Positions 7,851 to 16,808 of a DNA stretch of 40,326 bases are shown here, piece by piece (the first letter of the stretch is position 1; every line of letters begins with the position of its first letter). The position numbers and the translations under genes were made by a program. The notes beneath the pieces are model-generated. The model saw nothing but the letters and a program-made list of their open reading frames with translations, searched no databases and was not told where the DNA came from. The stretch spans positions 1 to 40,326 of the forward strand of contig JAFRRH010000026.1 of assembly GCA_017428215.1 (NCBI GenBank). The letters run 5' to 3'. Source of the stretch: Selenomonadaceae bacterium (GTDB lineage Bacteria; Bacillota; Negativicutes; Selenomonadales; Selenomonadaceae).

Positions 7851-8817
7851 AGCCGATTGCCTTTAGTGCCACGTCCATTGTCTGCATACCTTGAGAGCGT
7901 CCGCTCATCATAACATTTGGTAGTTGCAAATATTTTCCCTGCCGAATTAACGAACGCGCCGCCGGATTTGCCAACAAAACTTCTGCCGCACAACGTCGCC
8001 CGTTTGAAGTTTTGACGAGCTGTTGAGAAATTATCGCGCTGAATTCGTCGGCAAATAAATCGCGGATTGCGTCACGCTGAACTAATGGAAACATTGTCTC
8101 AACGCGCATTGCAGTTTCAGCCGCCGACCGCGTGTGCAATGTCGCCAAAACTAATACGCCCGCCGCTGATGCTTCCAACGCCGCGTGCATTGTTTCCGCG
8201 TCGCGAATTTCCCCGATTAATAAAACGTCAGGCATTTCGCGCATTGCCGTCCTAACTGCCGCCGCGAAGTTCAAAAAATCTTGTCCAAGTTCGCGTTGGC
8301 TGATAAAAGATTTTTCTGCCGCGTACTCAAATTCTATAGGGTCTTCCAACGTCAGCAAATGACACGGGCGCAAGTTGCAAAGTTCGTTCAGAAATGCGGC
8401 GAGCGTCGTAGATTTGCCTGAACCTGTTCTGCCCGTCACGAGAATTAATCCCTGCGCGGCTGTGAAGAATTTTTTTAGCGCGGGCGGTGCTCCAATTTCG
8501 TCAAGCGTCGGAATTTTATTTGCAATCAATCTTAATGCAAGCGCGGGAAATTTTCGTTGATAATAAACATTGACGCGGAATCGCCTTGAAACTTTTTCAT
8601 CGACGTAGGAAAAATCTACCGCCAAATTATTTTCAAGCTCCTCTTTAAGTCGCGGCGATAAAATTTCCGCTAAAAAACTTTCGACTGCCCGCACAGATAA
8701 AATTTCTCCCGATTGAAAAATTTCGCCGGCTACACGCAAAAAAGGCGGTTGCCCCACCGTCAAATGAACATCTGAGGCGTTGAGGCTAACCGCTTCTTGT
8801 AAAATTTTTTCTAGCAT
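7837..8817 (-). CDS. PilT-like secretion/retraction ATPase
   Basis: A 326-residue hexameric ATPase of the GspE/PilT family. The opening ILQEAVSLNASDVHLTVGQPPFLR is the PilT N-terminal motif; then Walker A GRTGSGKST (about residue 128), Asp box LLTLEDPIEFEY, Walker B DVLLIGEIRDAETM and His box LATLHTRSAAETAMR. It lacks the long N-terminal domain and zinc motif of PilB/GspE, so a PilT-type retraction or dual-purpose motor is more likely. It is the only such ATPase in the operon; a separate PilB is not in the window. Start overlaps the PBP1A stop by one base (TAATG). Confidence 0.87.
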   Translation of the reverse strand: MLEKILQEAVSLNASDVHLTVGQPPFLRVAGEIFQSGEILSVRAVESFLAEILSPRLKEELENNLAVDFSYVDEKVSRRFRVNVYYQRKFPALALRLIANKIPTLDEIGAPPALKKFFTAAQGLILVTGRTGSGKSTTLAAFLNELCNLRPCHLLTLEDPIEFEYAAEKSFISQRELGQDFLNFAAAVRTAMREMPDVLLIGEIRDAETMHAALEASAAGVLVLATLHTRSAAETAMRVETMFPLVQRDAIRDLFADEFSAIISQQLVKTSNGRRCAAEVLLANPAARSLIRQGKYLQLPNVMMSGRSQGMQTMDVALKAIGYEKI

Positions 8818-11078
8818 TAGTTTCTACCTTTAGAAAGTTCGTCGTCAAATGAAGGCGCATTATCAATCACGGGTTCCGGCTCGCGAATCGGTTCTGGTTC
8901 AGTATAAACTGGCTCCGGCTCGTGATAAACGGGTTCAGGTTCGCGAATTGGTTCCGGCTCTCGAATCGGTTCGGGTGTAGGCTCCACATAATCGGGCACA
9001 CCTTCCGGCTTACGAGTATAATCTGGCTCCGGTTCACGATAAGTAGTTGTAGGTTCCGGCTCGCGATAAACAGGTTCCGGCTCCGGCTCGTAATATCTGC
9101 GCGGCTGTTCATCTTCCTCGTAATAATCACGGCGTGAACGATTATTATCGCGGACTTCAGTGACGACATTACTGCTACTGCGTCTATCAACAACGAGCGT
9201 ATCAAAGTCATGCGCAGGAACGTTAAGCAGAGCATTTTGCATAAAGTGACTCCAAATCGTCGCAGGCAAGCCGCCGCCCATTATCCCATCGAGACTGCTG
9301 TTATCGTCATTGCCAATCCACACGGCGGCAACAAGGTCAGGCGTGTAACCAACAAACCATGCGTCTTTATAATCGCTGGTCGTACCAGTCTTACCTGCGG
9401 CAGGTCTTCCGATAGCCGCGCCCTTGCCCGTTCCCTTAGTAATGACATCTTCCAACATACTGGTTAAATCGGCGGCACTTTCAGGCGTGATAACTTGTCG
9501 TCCTTCTGGAACTGCCTCGTGAATAATATTGCCGTTGCGGTCGAGAACTTTGGTTATAGCAATGTGGGGAATGTGAATACCGCTGTTGGCAAAAGTTCCA
9601 TACGCGCTGGCAATTTCAAGCGGAGTAACTCCTCGCGTCAAGCCGCCGAGTGATATTGCAAGATTTGTATCGTTCGGGTCGCCCGTCAAGACAAATGTCG
9701 AAATGCCCATTTCCTGCGCGTAGTAAATTACTTTATCAATGCCAAGAGCTTGCGCAATTTTAACAGTCGGAACGTTCATTGAAAAAGTTGCAACAGTGCG
9801 GAGGCTAACATTGCCGCTGAAACGTCGACTATCATTTTGTGGACGCCAACCGGCAATATCAATCGGGCTGTCTTCAATTACGGTATCAGGCGTGTAACCA
9901 CTTTCGAGACCGGTGACAAATACAAACGGTTTAAACGCGGAGCCAGGTTGACGTTCCGCCATAGTTGCGCGATTAAATTGGTCAGTGCCGCGTCCGCCGA
10001 CCATTGCGCGAATATAACCAGTTTTAGGCTCGACGGCAACGATTGCGCCTTGAGGTTGAACAATCCCGTTAGCGTCGGTGTAGTCTTGCGGCAGATATGT
10101 CAGCAAAGCATCTTCCGCCATGCGTTGCATATCCAAATCAATCGTCGTGTAAACTTTCAAGCCTTCCTTATAAACCGCGTCCGCGCCGTAGCGGTCAACC
10201 AAAAGCTGTGTAACGTATTCGATAAAATACATTGCGTCCTTATGCTTTTCGGGAACATTTTGCGGGGCAAGGACGAGTTCAGCACTTTTGGCGGCATTTG
10301 CCTCGTTGAAACTTATGTAGCCGTAATTTACCATTTGGTTAAGGACAGTATTGCGGCGTTCAATCGAGGCGTTAATGTTGTTGAACGGCGAATAATAATT
10401 CGGGCTTTTGGGAATGCCCGCGAGCATTGCACATTCGCCGAGCGTTAAATCCTCAACATTCTTGCCGAAATAAGTTTTAGCCGCCGCCTGTACACCATAT
10501 GCACCTTGCCCGAAATAAATTTGGTTAAGATAGAGTTCCAAAATTTCTTGCTTGGTGTATTGCTTTTCGAGTTGAAGCGCGAGGAAAATCTCTTGAATTT
10601 TGCGCTTATAAGTTCTGTCCTGCGTGAGGTAAGCATTTTTAGCGAGCTGTTGAGTTATCGTCGAGCCGCCCTCCGCAATTTCCTGACGGATAATATTTGT
10701 GTAAGCGGCGCGCAACAGTCCTCGAAAGTCAACGCCCTTGTGCTCATAAAAACGATTATCCTCAATGGCGACGAACGCATTTTGCAGATTAACGGGTATC
10801 TGCTCAATCTTAACCGGCACGCGATTTTCCGTAGCGTGAATGATTGCAATCTCATTGCCCGCCGAATCGTAAATGTGCGACGACGCCGGCGGCAAAATAT
10901 CTTTAGACAAATCCGCCTTGACGTTAAGATTGGCAGTCACAAAGCCGATACCCACGCCGACCGCCATAACGATTATAAAAATAATTAATCCGATAAAAAT
11001 TTTCAGGAACGTTGAAGATTTTTTCTTCGGCGCACTTGGTTGCGGATTGCCGCCGCGTTCCAAATCTGTCCTGCCCAT
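8817..11078 (-). CDS. class A penicillin-binding protein (PBP1A family)
   Basis: A 753-residue bifunctional peptidoglycan synthase. A cytoplasmic tail and one transmembrane helix (about residues 27-50) precede a GT51 glycosyltransferase domain with EDNRFYEHKGVD and GGSTITQQLAKN, then a transpeptidase domain with the catalytic SxxK in GSAFKPF, SxN in FSMN and KTGT. The C-terminal 110 residues are low complexity, with many REPEPxY and REPEPI units, a likely extended cell-wall-spanning tail. The ATG at 11078 is chosen for its AGGAGGG site; the frame is open to 11102. It heads the operon that continues into pilT, so cell-wall synthesis and envelope machine genes are cotranscribed. Confidence 0.93.
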   Translation of the reverse strand: MGRTDLERGGNPQPSAPKKKSSTFLKIFIGLIIFIIVMAVGVGIGFVTANLNVKADLSKDILPPASSHIYDSAGNEIAIIHATENRVPVKIEQIPVNLQNAFVAIEDNRFYEHKGVDFRGLLRAAYTNIIRQEIAEGGSTITQQLAKNAYLTQDRTYKRKIQEIFLALQLEKQYTKQEILELYLNQIYFGQGAYGVQAAAKTYFGKNVEDLTLGECAMLAGIPKSPNYYSPFNNINASIERRNTVLNQMVNYGYISFNEANAAKSAELVLAPQNVPEKHKDAMYFIEYVTQLLVDRYGADAVYKEGLKVYTTIDLDMQRMAEDALLTYLPQDYTDANGIVQPQGAIVAVEPKTGYIRAMVGGRGTDQFNRATMAERQPGSAFKPFVFVTGLESGYTPDTVIEDSPIDIAGWRPQNDSRRFSGNVSLRTVATFSMNVPTVKIAQALGIDKVIYYAQEMGISTFVLTGDPNDTNLAISLGGLTRGVTPLEIASAYGTFANSGIHIPHIAITKVLDRNGNIIHEAVPEGRQVITPESAADLTSMLEDVITKGTGKGAAIGRPAAGKTGTTSDYKDAWFVGYTPDLVAAVWIGNDDNSSLDGIMGGGLPATIWSHFMQNALLNVPAHDFDTLVVDRRSSSNVVTEVRDNNRSRRDYYEEDEQPRRYYEPEPEPVYREPEPTTTYREPEPDYTRKPEGVPDYVEPTPEPIREPEPIREPEPVYHEPEPVYTEPEPIREPEPVIDNAPSFDDELSKGRN

Positions 11079-11154
11079 AAAATTCCCTCCTAAACGTCGC
11101 ATATCTTACCATAAATTGATTCGCCGCGTCTACAAACTAAAGCACTTTTTATGT

Positions 11155-11160
11155 TATAAT
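11155..11160 (+). promoter_or_regulatory. -10 element upstream of addB
   Basis: A perfect TATAAT lies 30 bases before the addB start, in the divergent gap between PBP1A and addB. No good -35 is seen at 16-18 bases upstream, so this is a partial promoter call. Confidence 0.45.
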
Positions 11161-11189
11161 TCTCTCGAAAAATTTTGGGAGGAAAATTT

Positions 11190-14100
11190 ATGATTGAAAT
11201 GATAATCGGGCGAGCGGGCGTAGGAAAAACTTTTGAATGCTTGCAACGCGCCAAAAAAATTCTTGAGACCGAACCGCTCAAAACGGAGGTAATTTTTTTA
11301 TTGCCGGCGTATCAAACATATCGCGCAGAATTGGAGCTTGCAAATTTGACGGGCGGCGCAGTTAATACGCGCATGAACAGCTTTAATCGTTTCGCACGGC
11401 AAATTTTAGACGAGATTGGCGGGGGATTAACGCCGCGCATATCGGAAATCGGACGAAGACTTTTGTTGAGAAAAATTTTAATAAGACGCGACAAGGCGGG
11501 CGATTTAAAATATTTCGTGCGGGCGGCTAAGCAACACGGATTCGCGGAAATTTTATCGGACGAATTAAAGGAACTGAAAACTTATTCAATCGACGCGGAT
11601 AAACTTGACGAGGCGGCGGATAAAGTTTCAGACGACGAACTCAAAGATAAACTTCGCGACTTGAAAATTTTGGCGGAAGATTTTACAGCGATATTGACTG
11701 ATAAATTGACTGACGATGAAAATTTATTGGAGCGTGCGACGGAGTTTATGGATCAATCGCTGACAATCGGTAGCGCGGAAATCTTTATCGACGGATTTAT
11801 TTTTTTCGACCCCAAGCAACGAAATTTTTTACGTAAACTTTTCACCTGCGCCCGCAACGTTCATATAACTTTACCAATGGATACCGACTTCAACAGCCGC
11901 GAAAATGTTTCGGAGGTTGGCATTTTTAATCGCTCATTCGAGACATTTAAAATACTGCGCAGAATGGCTGACGATTTAAAGATTGAATTTAAAATCACAC
12001 GCCTTGACACGCCGCGCAGATTTAAATCGGAGCCGCTGAAAATTTTGGAGCAGAGACTTTTTGATTATAAGCCGAAAAAATTTGACGGCACGGCGGGATT
12101 AAAAATTTTCGAGGCGGTCAATCGTCGTGCAGAGGTCGAAGCCGTCGCGCAGGAAATTTTGCAACTCATCAAAAAAAATTATCGCTTGCGGGAAATCGGA
12201 GTTTTGACACGCGACGAAAATTATTTTGCGCTAATCAAGCCGATATTCGAGATTCACGCAATACCATATTTTATCGACATGAAACGGGCGGCGGCGAATC
12301 ACCCGTTGGCAGAATTAATTCGTTCGGCTTTGGAAGTTCTGCGCGGCTGGCGACGTGAATCAATTTTCCGTTGCTTAAAGACGGGATTTTTCGACGTGAC
12401 GCAAGAGGAAGTTGATTTGCTGGAAAATTACGTTGTGGAATTTGGCTTAAAGGGCGCGGGAAATTGGCAAAAGACTTGGGATTATCGGCGAGTAAAATCT
12501 TTGGACGCGCCAATTCAACCCGCCAATACCGACGAGGCGGCTTATCTTGAACAAATCAACGCGATTAGAAAAAAATCTGCCGCGCCACTGATAAATTTTT
12601 CGGAGCGCGTGAAGGCGTCGGAAGATGATGTAACTGCACTGACAACGGCACTTTTCAAATTGCTTGAGGAACTCAACGTTTACGAAAAACTTTTGGAGTG
12701 GTCGCAGGCAGAAGAAAATCGCGGTAACCTTGCGCTATCGAGAGAACATTTAAAAATTTGGGACGACGTGATAAATCTTTTCGAGGAAATCGTTGAGGCT
12801 TTGGGCGAAGAGCCAATAAAGCGGGCGGAATTTGAATCAATAATCGGCGAAGGGCTTGACGCGCTGGAAATGTCGCTGATTCCGCCTGGACTTGACGAAG
12901 TGACGGTTGCGCAATTTGAGCAGAATTCGTTGCAAAATTCGCGGGCGATATTCGTTTTGGGCTTCGACGATGAAAACTTCCCGCGCAAAGTCTCCGAAAA
13001 AAATTTACTAAACGACGCCGACAGATTGCGGCTCAACGAATCGGGCTTTGAAATTTCTAAGGGCGGACGCGAACAGGCTTTAGCAGAAAAATTTTTAATC
13101 TATCGCGGGCTGACAGAGGCGCGTGAACTTTTATATTTGTCCTATTCGATAGGCGACGCTGAAGGCAAAAAAATTTCCGCGTCAAGTTTACTAAACAAAA
13201 TCCGCGTAATATTCCCGCTCCAAACAAAAAAGGTTGAACTCGACGTATTGCAAAATTTGGGCAGTGAAATCTTCGCGGCGGGCGATAAATCTTTATCTAA
13301 AGAGACGGCTCAAAAACTCTACGCACCCAAGAAAAAAATGCGAGCCGACGTTACCCGCATTGAAAGTTTTAACGAATGCCCATTTAAATATTTTGCTAAG
13401 TACGGATTAAATCTTCAAGAGCGCGTCGAATACAAAGTTCAAGTGCCCGACATTGGAAATATTTTGCACGCCGTCATGAGCCAATTTGGTCGTCAGCTTA
13501 AAGAAGAAAATCGCCAATGGTCATCAGTCGGTGCGGTTGAGTTAAGCGGGCGCGTTGAAAAAATTATCGACGACTTAACGCCGCGTGTGCACAATAAAAT
13601 TTTGCTTAGCACGAAAACTTTAGAGCACCGCCGCGAACGCATTAAAAAAGTTGCAGTGGAATCTTTGACGCGCTTGATTGAGCTAGATAAAGTTAGCGAA
13701 TTTCACCCGCAAATTTTCGAGCAGAGATTTTACGACGACAAAAAAATTGACGACGTGGAATTAAATTTGAACGGGCGCATTGACCGAATCGATTTGAGCG
13801 GCGACGAAAAATATTTTCTGATTATCGATTATAAAACCGGCAATGCGTCAATCAACTTGAAAAAAATTTATCACGGGTTAAGCTTGCAACTGTCAATTTA
13901 TCTCGGCGCGGCTAAAAATTTTTCTGAAGTTAACGGGCGCGAAACTGGCGCAATGCTTTATTGTTTGCTTAAAATTTCTACCAAAGGCGGCAAAACTGAT
14001 TCGGAGGCGGCAGAGGAGGCAAAACAGGAATTAAAAATGCCTGGACTGATTCGCGTCGACGATGAAATAAAAAAAGCCGTCGACAGCACAGAAAATTTCG

Positions 14101-14366
14101 TTGACCTTGCTAAAAAAAATCTCGTCAGCCGAGAGGATTTTCAAACGATTATCGACTACGCGGAAAAAATTTTAGAAACGACTGCCGAAAAAATTTTAAG
14201 CGGTTGTATCGACGTTAAGCCCGCGAAATTTTCCGACGACGACGCTTGCAAGTATTGTTTGTATTCTGCGCTGTGCACCTTCGACCGTGCGACTAACGAA
14301 ACTTTGACGCCAACCGAACTCAAGCGCGAGGAAATTATTTCAGCGATGAACGAAGTATTAAAATAA
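11190..14366 (+). CDS. addB: AddB-type helicase/nuclease subunit
   Basis: A 1058-residue protein of the AddB/RexB family, which with AddA processes double-strand breaks for recombination. Visible features: Walker A GRAGVGKT (residues about 6-13); VIFLLPAYQTY and MNSFNRFARQIL near the N-terminus; inactivated-helicase core with IFVLGFDDENFPR; then a RecB-like nuclease domain (about 720-1035) with FNECPFKYF, GRIDRIDL and IDYKTG. The C-terminal CKYCLYSALC, with the Cys of NECPFKYF, gives the four Cys that bind the Fe-S cluster in AddB. Start 11190 is chosen for GGGAGG before the ATG. addA does not follow: the next gene is convergent, so addA must be elsewhere. Confidence 0.9.
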   Translation: MIEMIIGRAGVGKTFECLQRAKKILETEPLKTEVIFLLPAYQTYRAELELANLTGGAVNTRMNSFNRFARQILDEIGGGLTPRISEIGRRLLLRKILIRRDKAGDLKYFVRAAKQHGFAEILSDELKELKTYSIDADKLDEAADKVSDDELKDKLRDLKILAEDFTAILTDKLTDDENLLERATEFMDQSLTIGSAEIFIDGFIFFDPKQRNFLRKLFTCARNVHITLPMDTDFNSRENVSEVGIFNRSFETFKILRRMADDLKIEFKITRLDTPRRFKSEPLKILEQRLFDYKPKKFDGTAGLKIFEAVNRRAEVEAVAQEILQLIKKNYRLREIGVLTRDENYFALIKPIFEIHAIPYFIDMKRAAANHPLAELIRSALEVLRGWRRESIFRCLKTGFFDVTQEEVDLLENYVVEFGLKGAGNWQKTWDYRRVKSLDAPIQPANTDEAAYLEQINAIRKKSAAPLINFSERVKASEDDVTALTTALFKLLEELNVYEKLLEWSQAEENRGNLALSREHLKIWDDVINLFEEIVEALGEEPIKRAEFESIIGEGLDALEMSLIPPGLDEVTVAQFEQNSLQNSRAIFVLGFDDENFPRKVSEKNLLNDADRLRLNESGFEISKGGREQALAEKFLIYRGLTEARELLYLSYSIGDAEGKKISASSLLNKIRVIFPLQTKKVELDVLQNLGSEIFAAGDKSLSKETAQKLYAPKKKMRADVTRIESFNECPFKYFAKYGLNLQERVEYKVQVPDIGNILHAVMSQFGRQLKEENRQWSSVGAVELSGRVEKIIDDLTPRVHNKILLSTKTLEHRRERIKKVAVESLTRLIELDKVSEFHPQIFEQRFYDDKKIDDVELNLNGRIDRIDLSGDEKYFLIIDYKTGNASINLKKIYHGLSLQLSIYLGAAKNFSEVNGRETGAMLYCLLKISTKGGKTDSEAAEEAKQELKMPGLIRVDDEIKKAVDSTENFVDLAKKNLVSREDFQTIIDYAEKILETTAEKILSGCIDVKPAKFSDDDACKYCLYSALCTFDRATNETLTPTELKREEIISAMNEVLK

Positions 14367-14395
14367 CTTGCCGCAAAAAAATTATAGCAGTCAAC

Positions 14396-14430
14396 AAAAA
14401 GCCCTCCGACAATGCGCCGAAGGACTTTTG
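14396..14430. terminator. terminator between addB and the convergent leader-peptide gene
   Basis: Inverted repeat CCTCCGA / TCGGCGC...CCGAAGG arms around AATGCG, with A-rich sequence on the left and TTTT on the right. It could serve the addB side, and on the minus strand it reads into a TTTTTG run, serving the 14448 gene. Confidence 0.6.
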
Positions 14431-14447
14431 GTTTCCATATTTTTAAA

Positions 14448-14786
14448 TTATTTGCCGTCAATGATTTTCCACGCTTCATCTTGGCTAATTTGCTTGCCTT
14501 TATAGGTGTAAGTGTTAGGGTCAAAAGGTTTGCCGTTGTAAGTCATGTCGATTCCGTATTTAGCGAACATATTTTTCAGCTGACCGACAACGTTGTCGCC
14601 ATCCGTCCAATTTTTCAACAAATATATCGCTCCTTCAGAGGTGTTCGGGTCGATTTTGTCGAATCCAGGCAATTTTCTTTGAAAAGCGTTGTTAAAATCG
14701 CCGACACTTTCCATCCACGAGCCGCCCGCAACTTGATCGAGCTGTTCGTCCTTCAAGATTTCGTCCTTAAGAATCTCTTTTGCCAT
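14448..14786 (-). CDS. small protein with double-glycine leader (bacteriocin-type or secreted peptide precursor)
   Basis: A 112-residue protein. The N-terminus MAKEILKDEILKDEQLDQVAGG is an acidic amphipathic leader ending in Gly-Gly, the pattern cleaved by C39-peptidase ABC exporters (L at -12/-7-type positions and GG at -2/-1). After GG the mature part of about 89 residues begins SWMESVGDFNNAF and is rich in Asn, Asp, Gly and Lys, with one short hydrophobic patch and no Cys. I do not recognise the mature part. Start 14786 has GGAGG 7 bases upstream. No C39 exporter, modification enzyme or immunity gene is adjacent. It might be a bacteriocin, a signalling peptide or an adhesin-like exported protein. 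Confidence 0.65.
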   Translation of the reverse strand: MAKEILKDEILKDEQLDQVAGGSWMESVGDFNNAFQRKLPGFDKIDPNTSEGAIYLLKNWTDGDNVVGQLKNMFAKYGIDMTYNGKPFDPNTYTYKGKQISQDEAWKIIDGK

Positions 14787-14879
14787 TTTTATCAACCTCC
14801 AATTTATTTTCTATAGATTATACGTCCAAAAACCGATTTCGTTACACACTTTAGCAGAAAAGTTTTTCGCGGTCAACAA

Positions 14880-14930
14880 TAAAAAAATGGGCTAAACTCC
14901 ATTTTCGGAGCCAAGCCCTAATTTTTTTGT
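14880..14930. terminator. strong bidirectional terminator
   Basis: Hairpin with arms GGGCT...AGCCC and an inner CTCC/GGAG pair closing on a TTTTC loop, flanked by A7 on the left and T7 on the right. On the minus strand it ends the solute-binding protein transcript. Confidence 0.75.
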
Positions 14931-14935
14931 AGAAA

Positions 14936-15784
14936 TTACTTTTTCAAGCCGACATGAGTAATTAAATCGTGATAATAAGGTTCGCTGATTGCAATTCCTT
15001 CCGGCTGGTCTATATTATCCGGCAAAAGTGTACTGTCTTTAGGCACGCTGACCCAAAAAACTACGTCCGCGCCCTTCGACGACAAAATTGAGGCACGAGC
15101 CGCGCTATCAATGTCGATAATCTCAATATTTTTGCCGATTCGCTTTGAAATTTCTGATAAAACAGCCGTTGAATAGCCTGCAGGCGTTCCGTCAGGCAAA
15201 GTCAAATCAAAAGGCGGCAAATCGCCAGTGACAGCAACTTTAATCGTTTCCGCGCCGTCAATTTTTGTTATCGGGACTGCGGGAGGTTCTGCGCCTTCTT
15301 TCAGTTCGGAAATATATTCTTTTGACAATTTACTCAACGTTCCGTCGACTGTCATATCCTTAATCGCCTTATTGAGTTCATTTTGGAGAATTGTATCGCC
15401 TTTTCGCAACGCAAAACAGAAAGAATCTTCTAAATAACGTTCACTAGGCAAAATTTCCTTGTTATCCGAGCGTTGAATCATATATTCGGCGACATTTTTG
15501 TAAGTTGAGAGCATATCAATCTGCCCGGACTCAAGAGCGAGTTGCATATCGTTCATTTTGTCAAAATATTTATATTCTGCGCTGATATTTGCCTTAGAGG
15601 GACGATACATTTTCTCCAATTTAGTCATCAGCTCGTTATATTCGATTTCGCTGGCGTTTAAGTGGGTAATTACGCCGATTTTAGCTTTGCCGACGTTATT
15701 AGCAGGTTCAGCGGGCTTTTCGGAGCCGCCACAACCCGTAATTAACAGACAAGCCGCGCAGATTGCCGCCCAAAATTTTTTCAT
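14936..15784 (-). CDS. solute-binding lipoprotein, two SBP_bac_3-type modules
   Basis: A 282-residue lipoprotein: signal peptide MKKFWAAICAACLLITGCGG with lipobox ITGC (Cys 18). Residues about 33-165 resemble an abbreviated amino-acid-binding domain (IGVITHLNASEIEY, LALESGQIDMLSTYKNVAEY, DGTLSKLSKEYI). A second module (about 183-282) restarts as such a domain does, IKVAVTGDLPPFDL, GYSTAVLSEISKRIG, then ISEPYYHDLI, and ends early. No permease or ATPase gene is adjacent. It may bind an amino acid or act as a sensor. RBS AGGAGG before the ATG. The tandem, shortened arrangement is unusual for a transporter component. Confidence 0.75.
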   Translation of the reverse strand: MKKFWAAICAACLLITGCGGSEKPAEPANNVGKAKIGVITHLNASEIEYNELMTKLEKMYRPSKANISAEYKYFDKMNDMQLALESGQIDMLSTYKNVAEYMIQRSDNKEILPSERYLEDSFCFALRKGDTILQNELNKAIKDMTVDGTLSKLSKEYISELKEGAEPPAVPITKIDGAETIKVAVTGDLPPFDLTLPDGTPAGYSTAVLSEISKRIGKNIEIIDIDSAARASILSSKGADVVFWVSVPKDSTLLPDNIDQPEGIAISEPYYHDLITHVGLKK

Positions 15785-15856
15785 TTAAGAATTCCTCCTG
15801 ACATTATCGCTGTAAATCGTTTTAAATTCATCGCGTATTGAAATCTTTTTTATACA

Positions 15857-15905
15857 TTAAAAAGCACCTCCCAAGCTCATTTTACTTGAAAGATGCTTTT
15901 TGTCT
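15857..15905 (-). terminator. terminator after the NlpC/P60 gene
   Basis: On the minus strand, AAGCATC...CTTTCAAG pairs imperfectly with CTTGGGAGGTGCTT, followed by TTTTTA. A second small hairpin (TCCCT/AGGGA followed by T7 on the plus strand) lies at 15915-15944. Confidence 0.55.
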
Positions 15906-15959
15906 ACAGTCTGAGTCCCTCGACTAAACAAGGGATATTTTTTTGTCGTCATCATAGAC

Positions 15960-16628
15960 TTACAAAATTCTGCGTGCGCCAATGTAGTGCGAACTCCAAT
16001 AAGAACTTCCAAGAGAATCAATTGTGACACCGCGACTTGAGCTAGCGTGAATAAATTGATTGTCGCCGAGGTATATGCCCACGTGCGATGCGCCATAAGT
16101 ATAGGTGCTAAAGAAAACTAAATCGCCAGAAACGAGTTCGGTTGTGGAAATTGGCGTGCCGAAATCGTATTGGACGTCGGCAGTACGCGGAATGGAAATG
16201 CCAGCATGAGCGAATACGTATTGAACATAGCCCGAACAGTCAAAGCCATAGGGACTGGTGCCGCCGAAGACGTAGGGAACGCCAATATAATTCATCGACA
16301 GCGAAATAATACTGTTTGCCAAATAACCCGCGCTGTGAGTTATGTCGGGCATTTCTTTGCCGAGGAGTGCCGAGTAAGTTGCCGGTCCTATTAAACCGTC
16401 AGCTTTAATGCCTTGAGTTTTTTGAAATTCTTTAATAGCATCAACAGTTGCCGCTCCAAAAGTACCGTCCGCCATAACATCATAGCCGAGCAAGACGAGT
16501 TGTTCTTGGACTTCTGCAATTTCCTCGCCCTGGTCGCCTACTCTAAATTGACCATGCGCATAACTTGTGGAAATGCTTATCGATAGCAAGAAAACCACCA
16601 TCATCAACACTCGCAAAAAACTCCTCAA
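15960..16628 (-). CDS. secreted NlpC/P60 cell-wall hydrolase with peptidoglycan-binding domain
   Basis: A 222-residue exported endopeptidase. Signal peptide about residues 1-24 (ends TSYA), then a PG_binding_1 domain (about 28-90: GDQGEEIAEVQEQLVLLGY, FGAATVDAIKEFQK, IGPATYSALLG), then an NlpC/P60 domain (about 108-222). Catalytic Cys lies in YGFDCSGYVQYVF, His in ASHVGIYLG and the third residue in FIHASSSRGV. It cleaves stem peptides in peptidoglycan. The start is given as TTG 16628 with AAGGAAG upstream; a second TTG four codons in has GAGGAG close by, so the exact start is uncertain. Confidence 0.88.
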   Translation of the reverse strand: MRSFLRVLMMVVFLLSISISTSYAHGQFRVGDQGEEIAEVQEQLVLLGYDVMADGTFGAATVDAIKEFQKTQGIKADGLIGPATYSALLGKEMPDITHSAGYLANSIISLSMNYIGVPYVFGGTSPYGFDCSGYVQYVFAHAGISIPRTADVQYDFGTPISTTELVSGDLVFFSTYTYGASHVGIYLGDNQFIHASSSRGVTIDSLGSSYWSSHYIGARRIL

Positions 16629-16765
16629 AATCAGCCACTTCCTTTCTTAATAAATTCTAATCAAATTATAATCTTTTGACGTGATTAATAACTGAATTAA
16701 ATAAAAATTTTTCCTGAAAGCCTATTAACGTGTCTTTGATATGTTGTAGCCACATTTTTGATATA

Positions 16766-16806
16766 AAGTCGAAACGTCGCCCTCCGTATTCAGAGTAGCG
16801 ACGTTT
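16766..16806. terminator. stable hairpin downstream of rnpB
   Basis: Perfect 8-bp arms AACGTCGC / GCGACGTT around a 17-base loop, just beyond the 3' end of rnpB. On the minus strand it is followed by TCGACTTTAT rather than a clean T run, so termination is likely but not textbook. Confidence 0.5.
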
Positions 16807-16808
16807 TT

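Noticed and set aside
8867..9235. Arg/Ser/Asn-rich ORFs opposite or shifted from the PBP1A tail
   Set aside because: They arise from the repetitive Glu-Pro coding DNA read in other frames.
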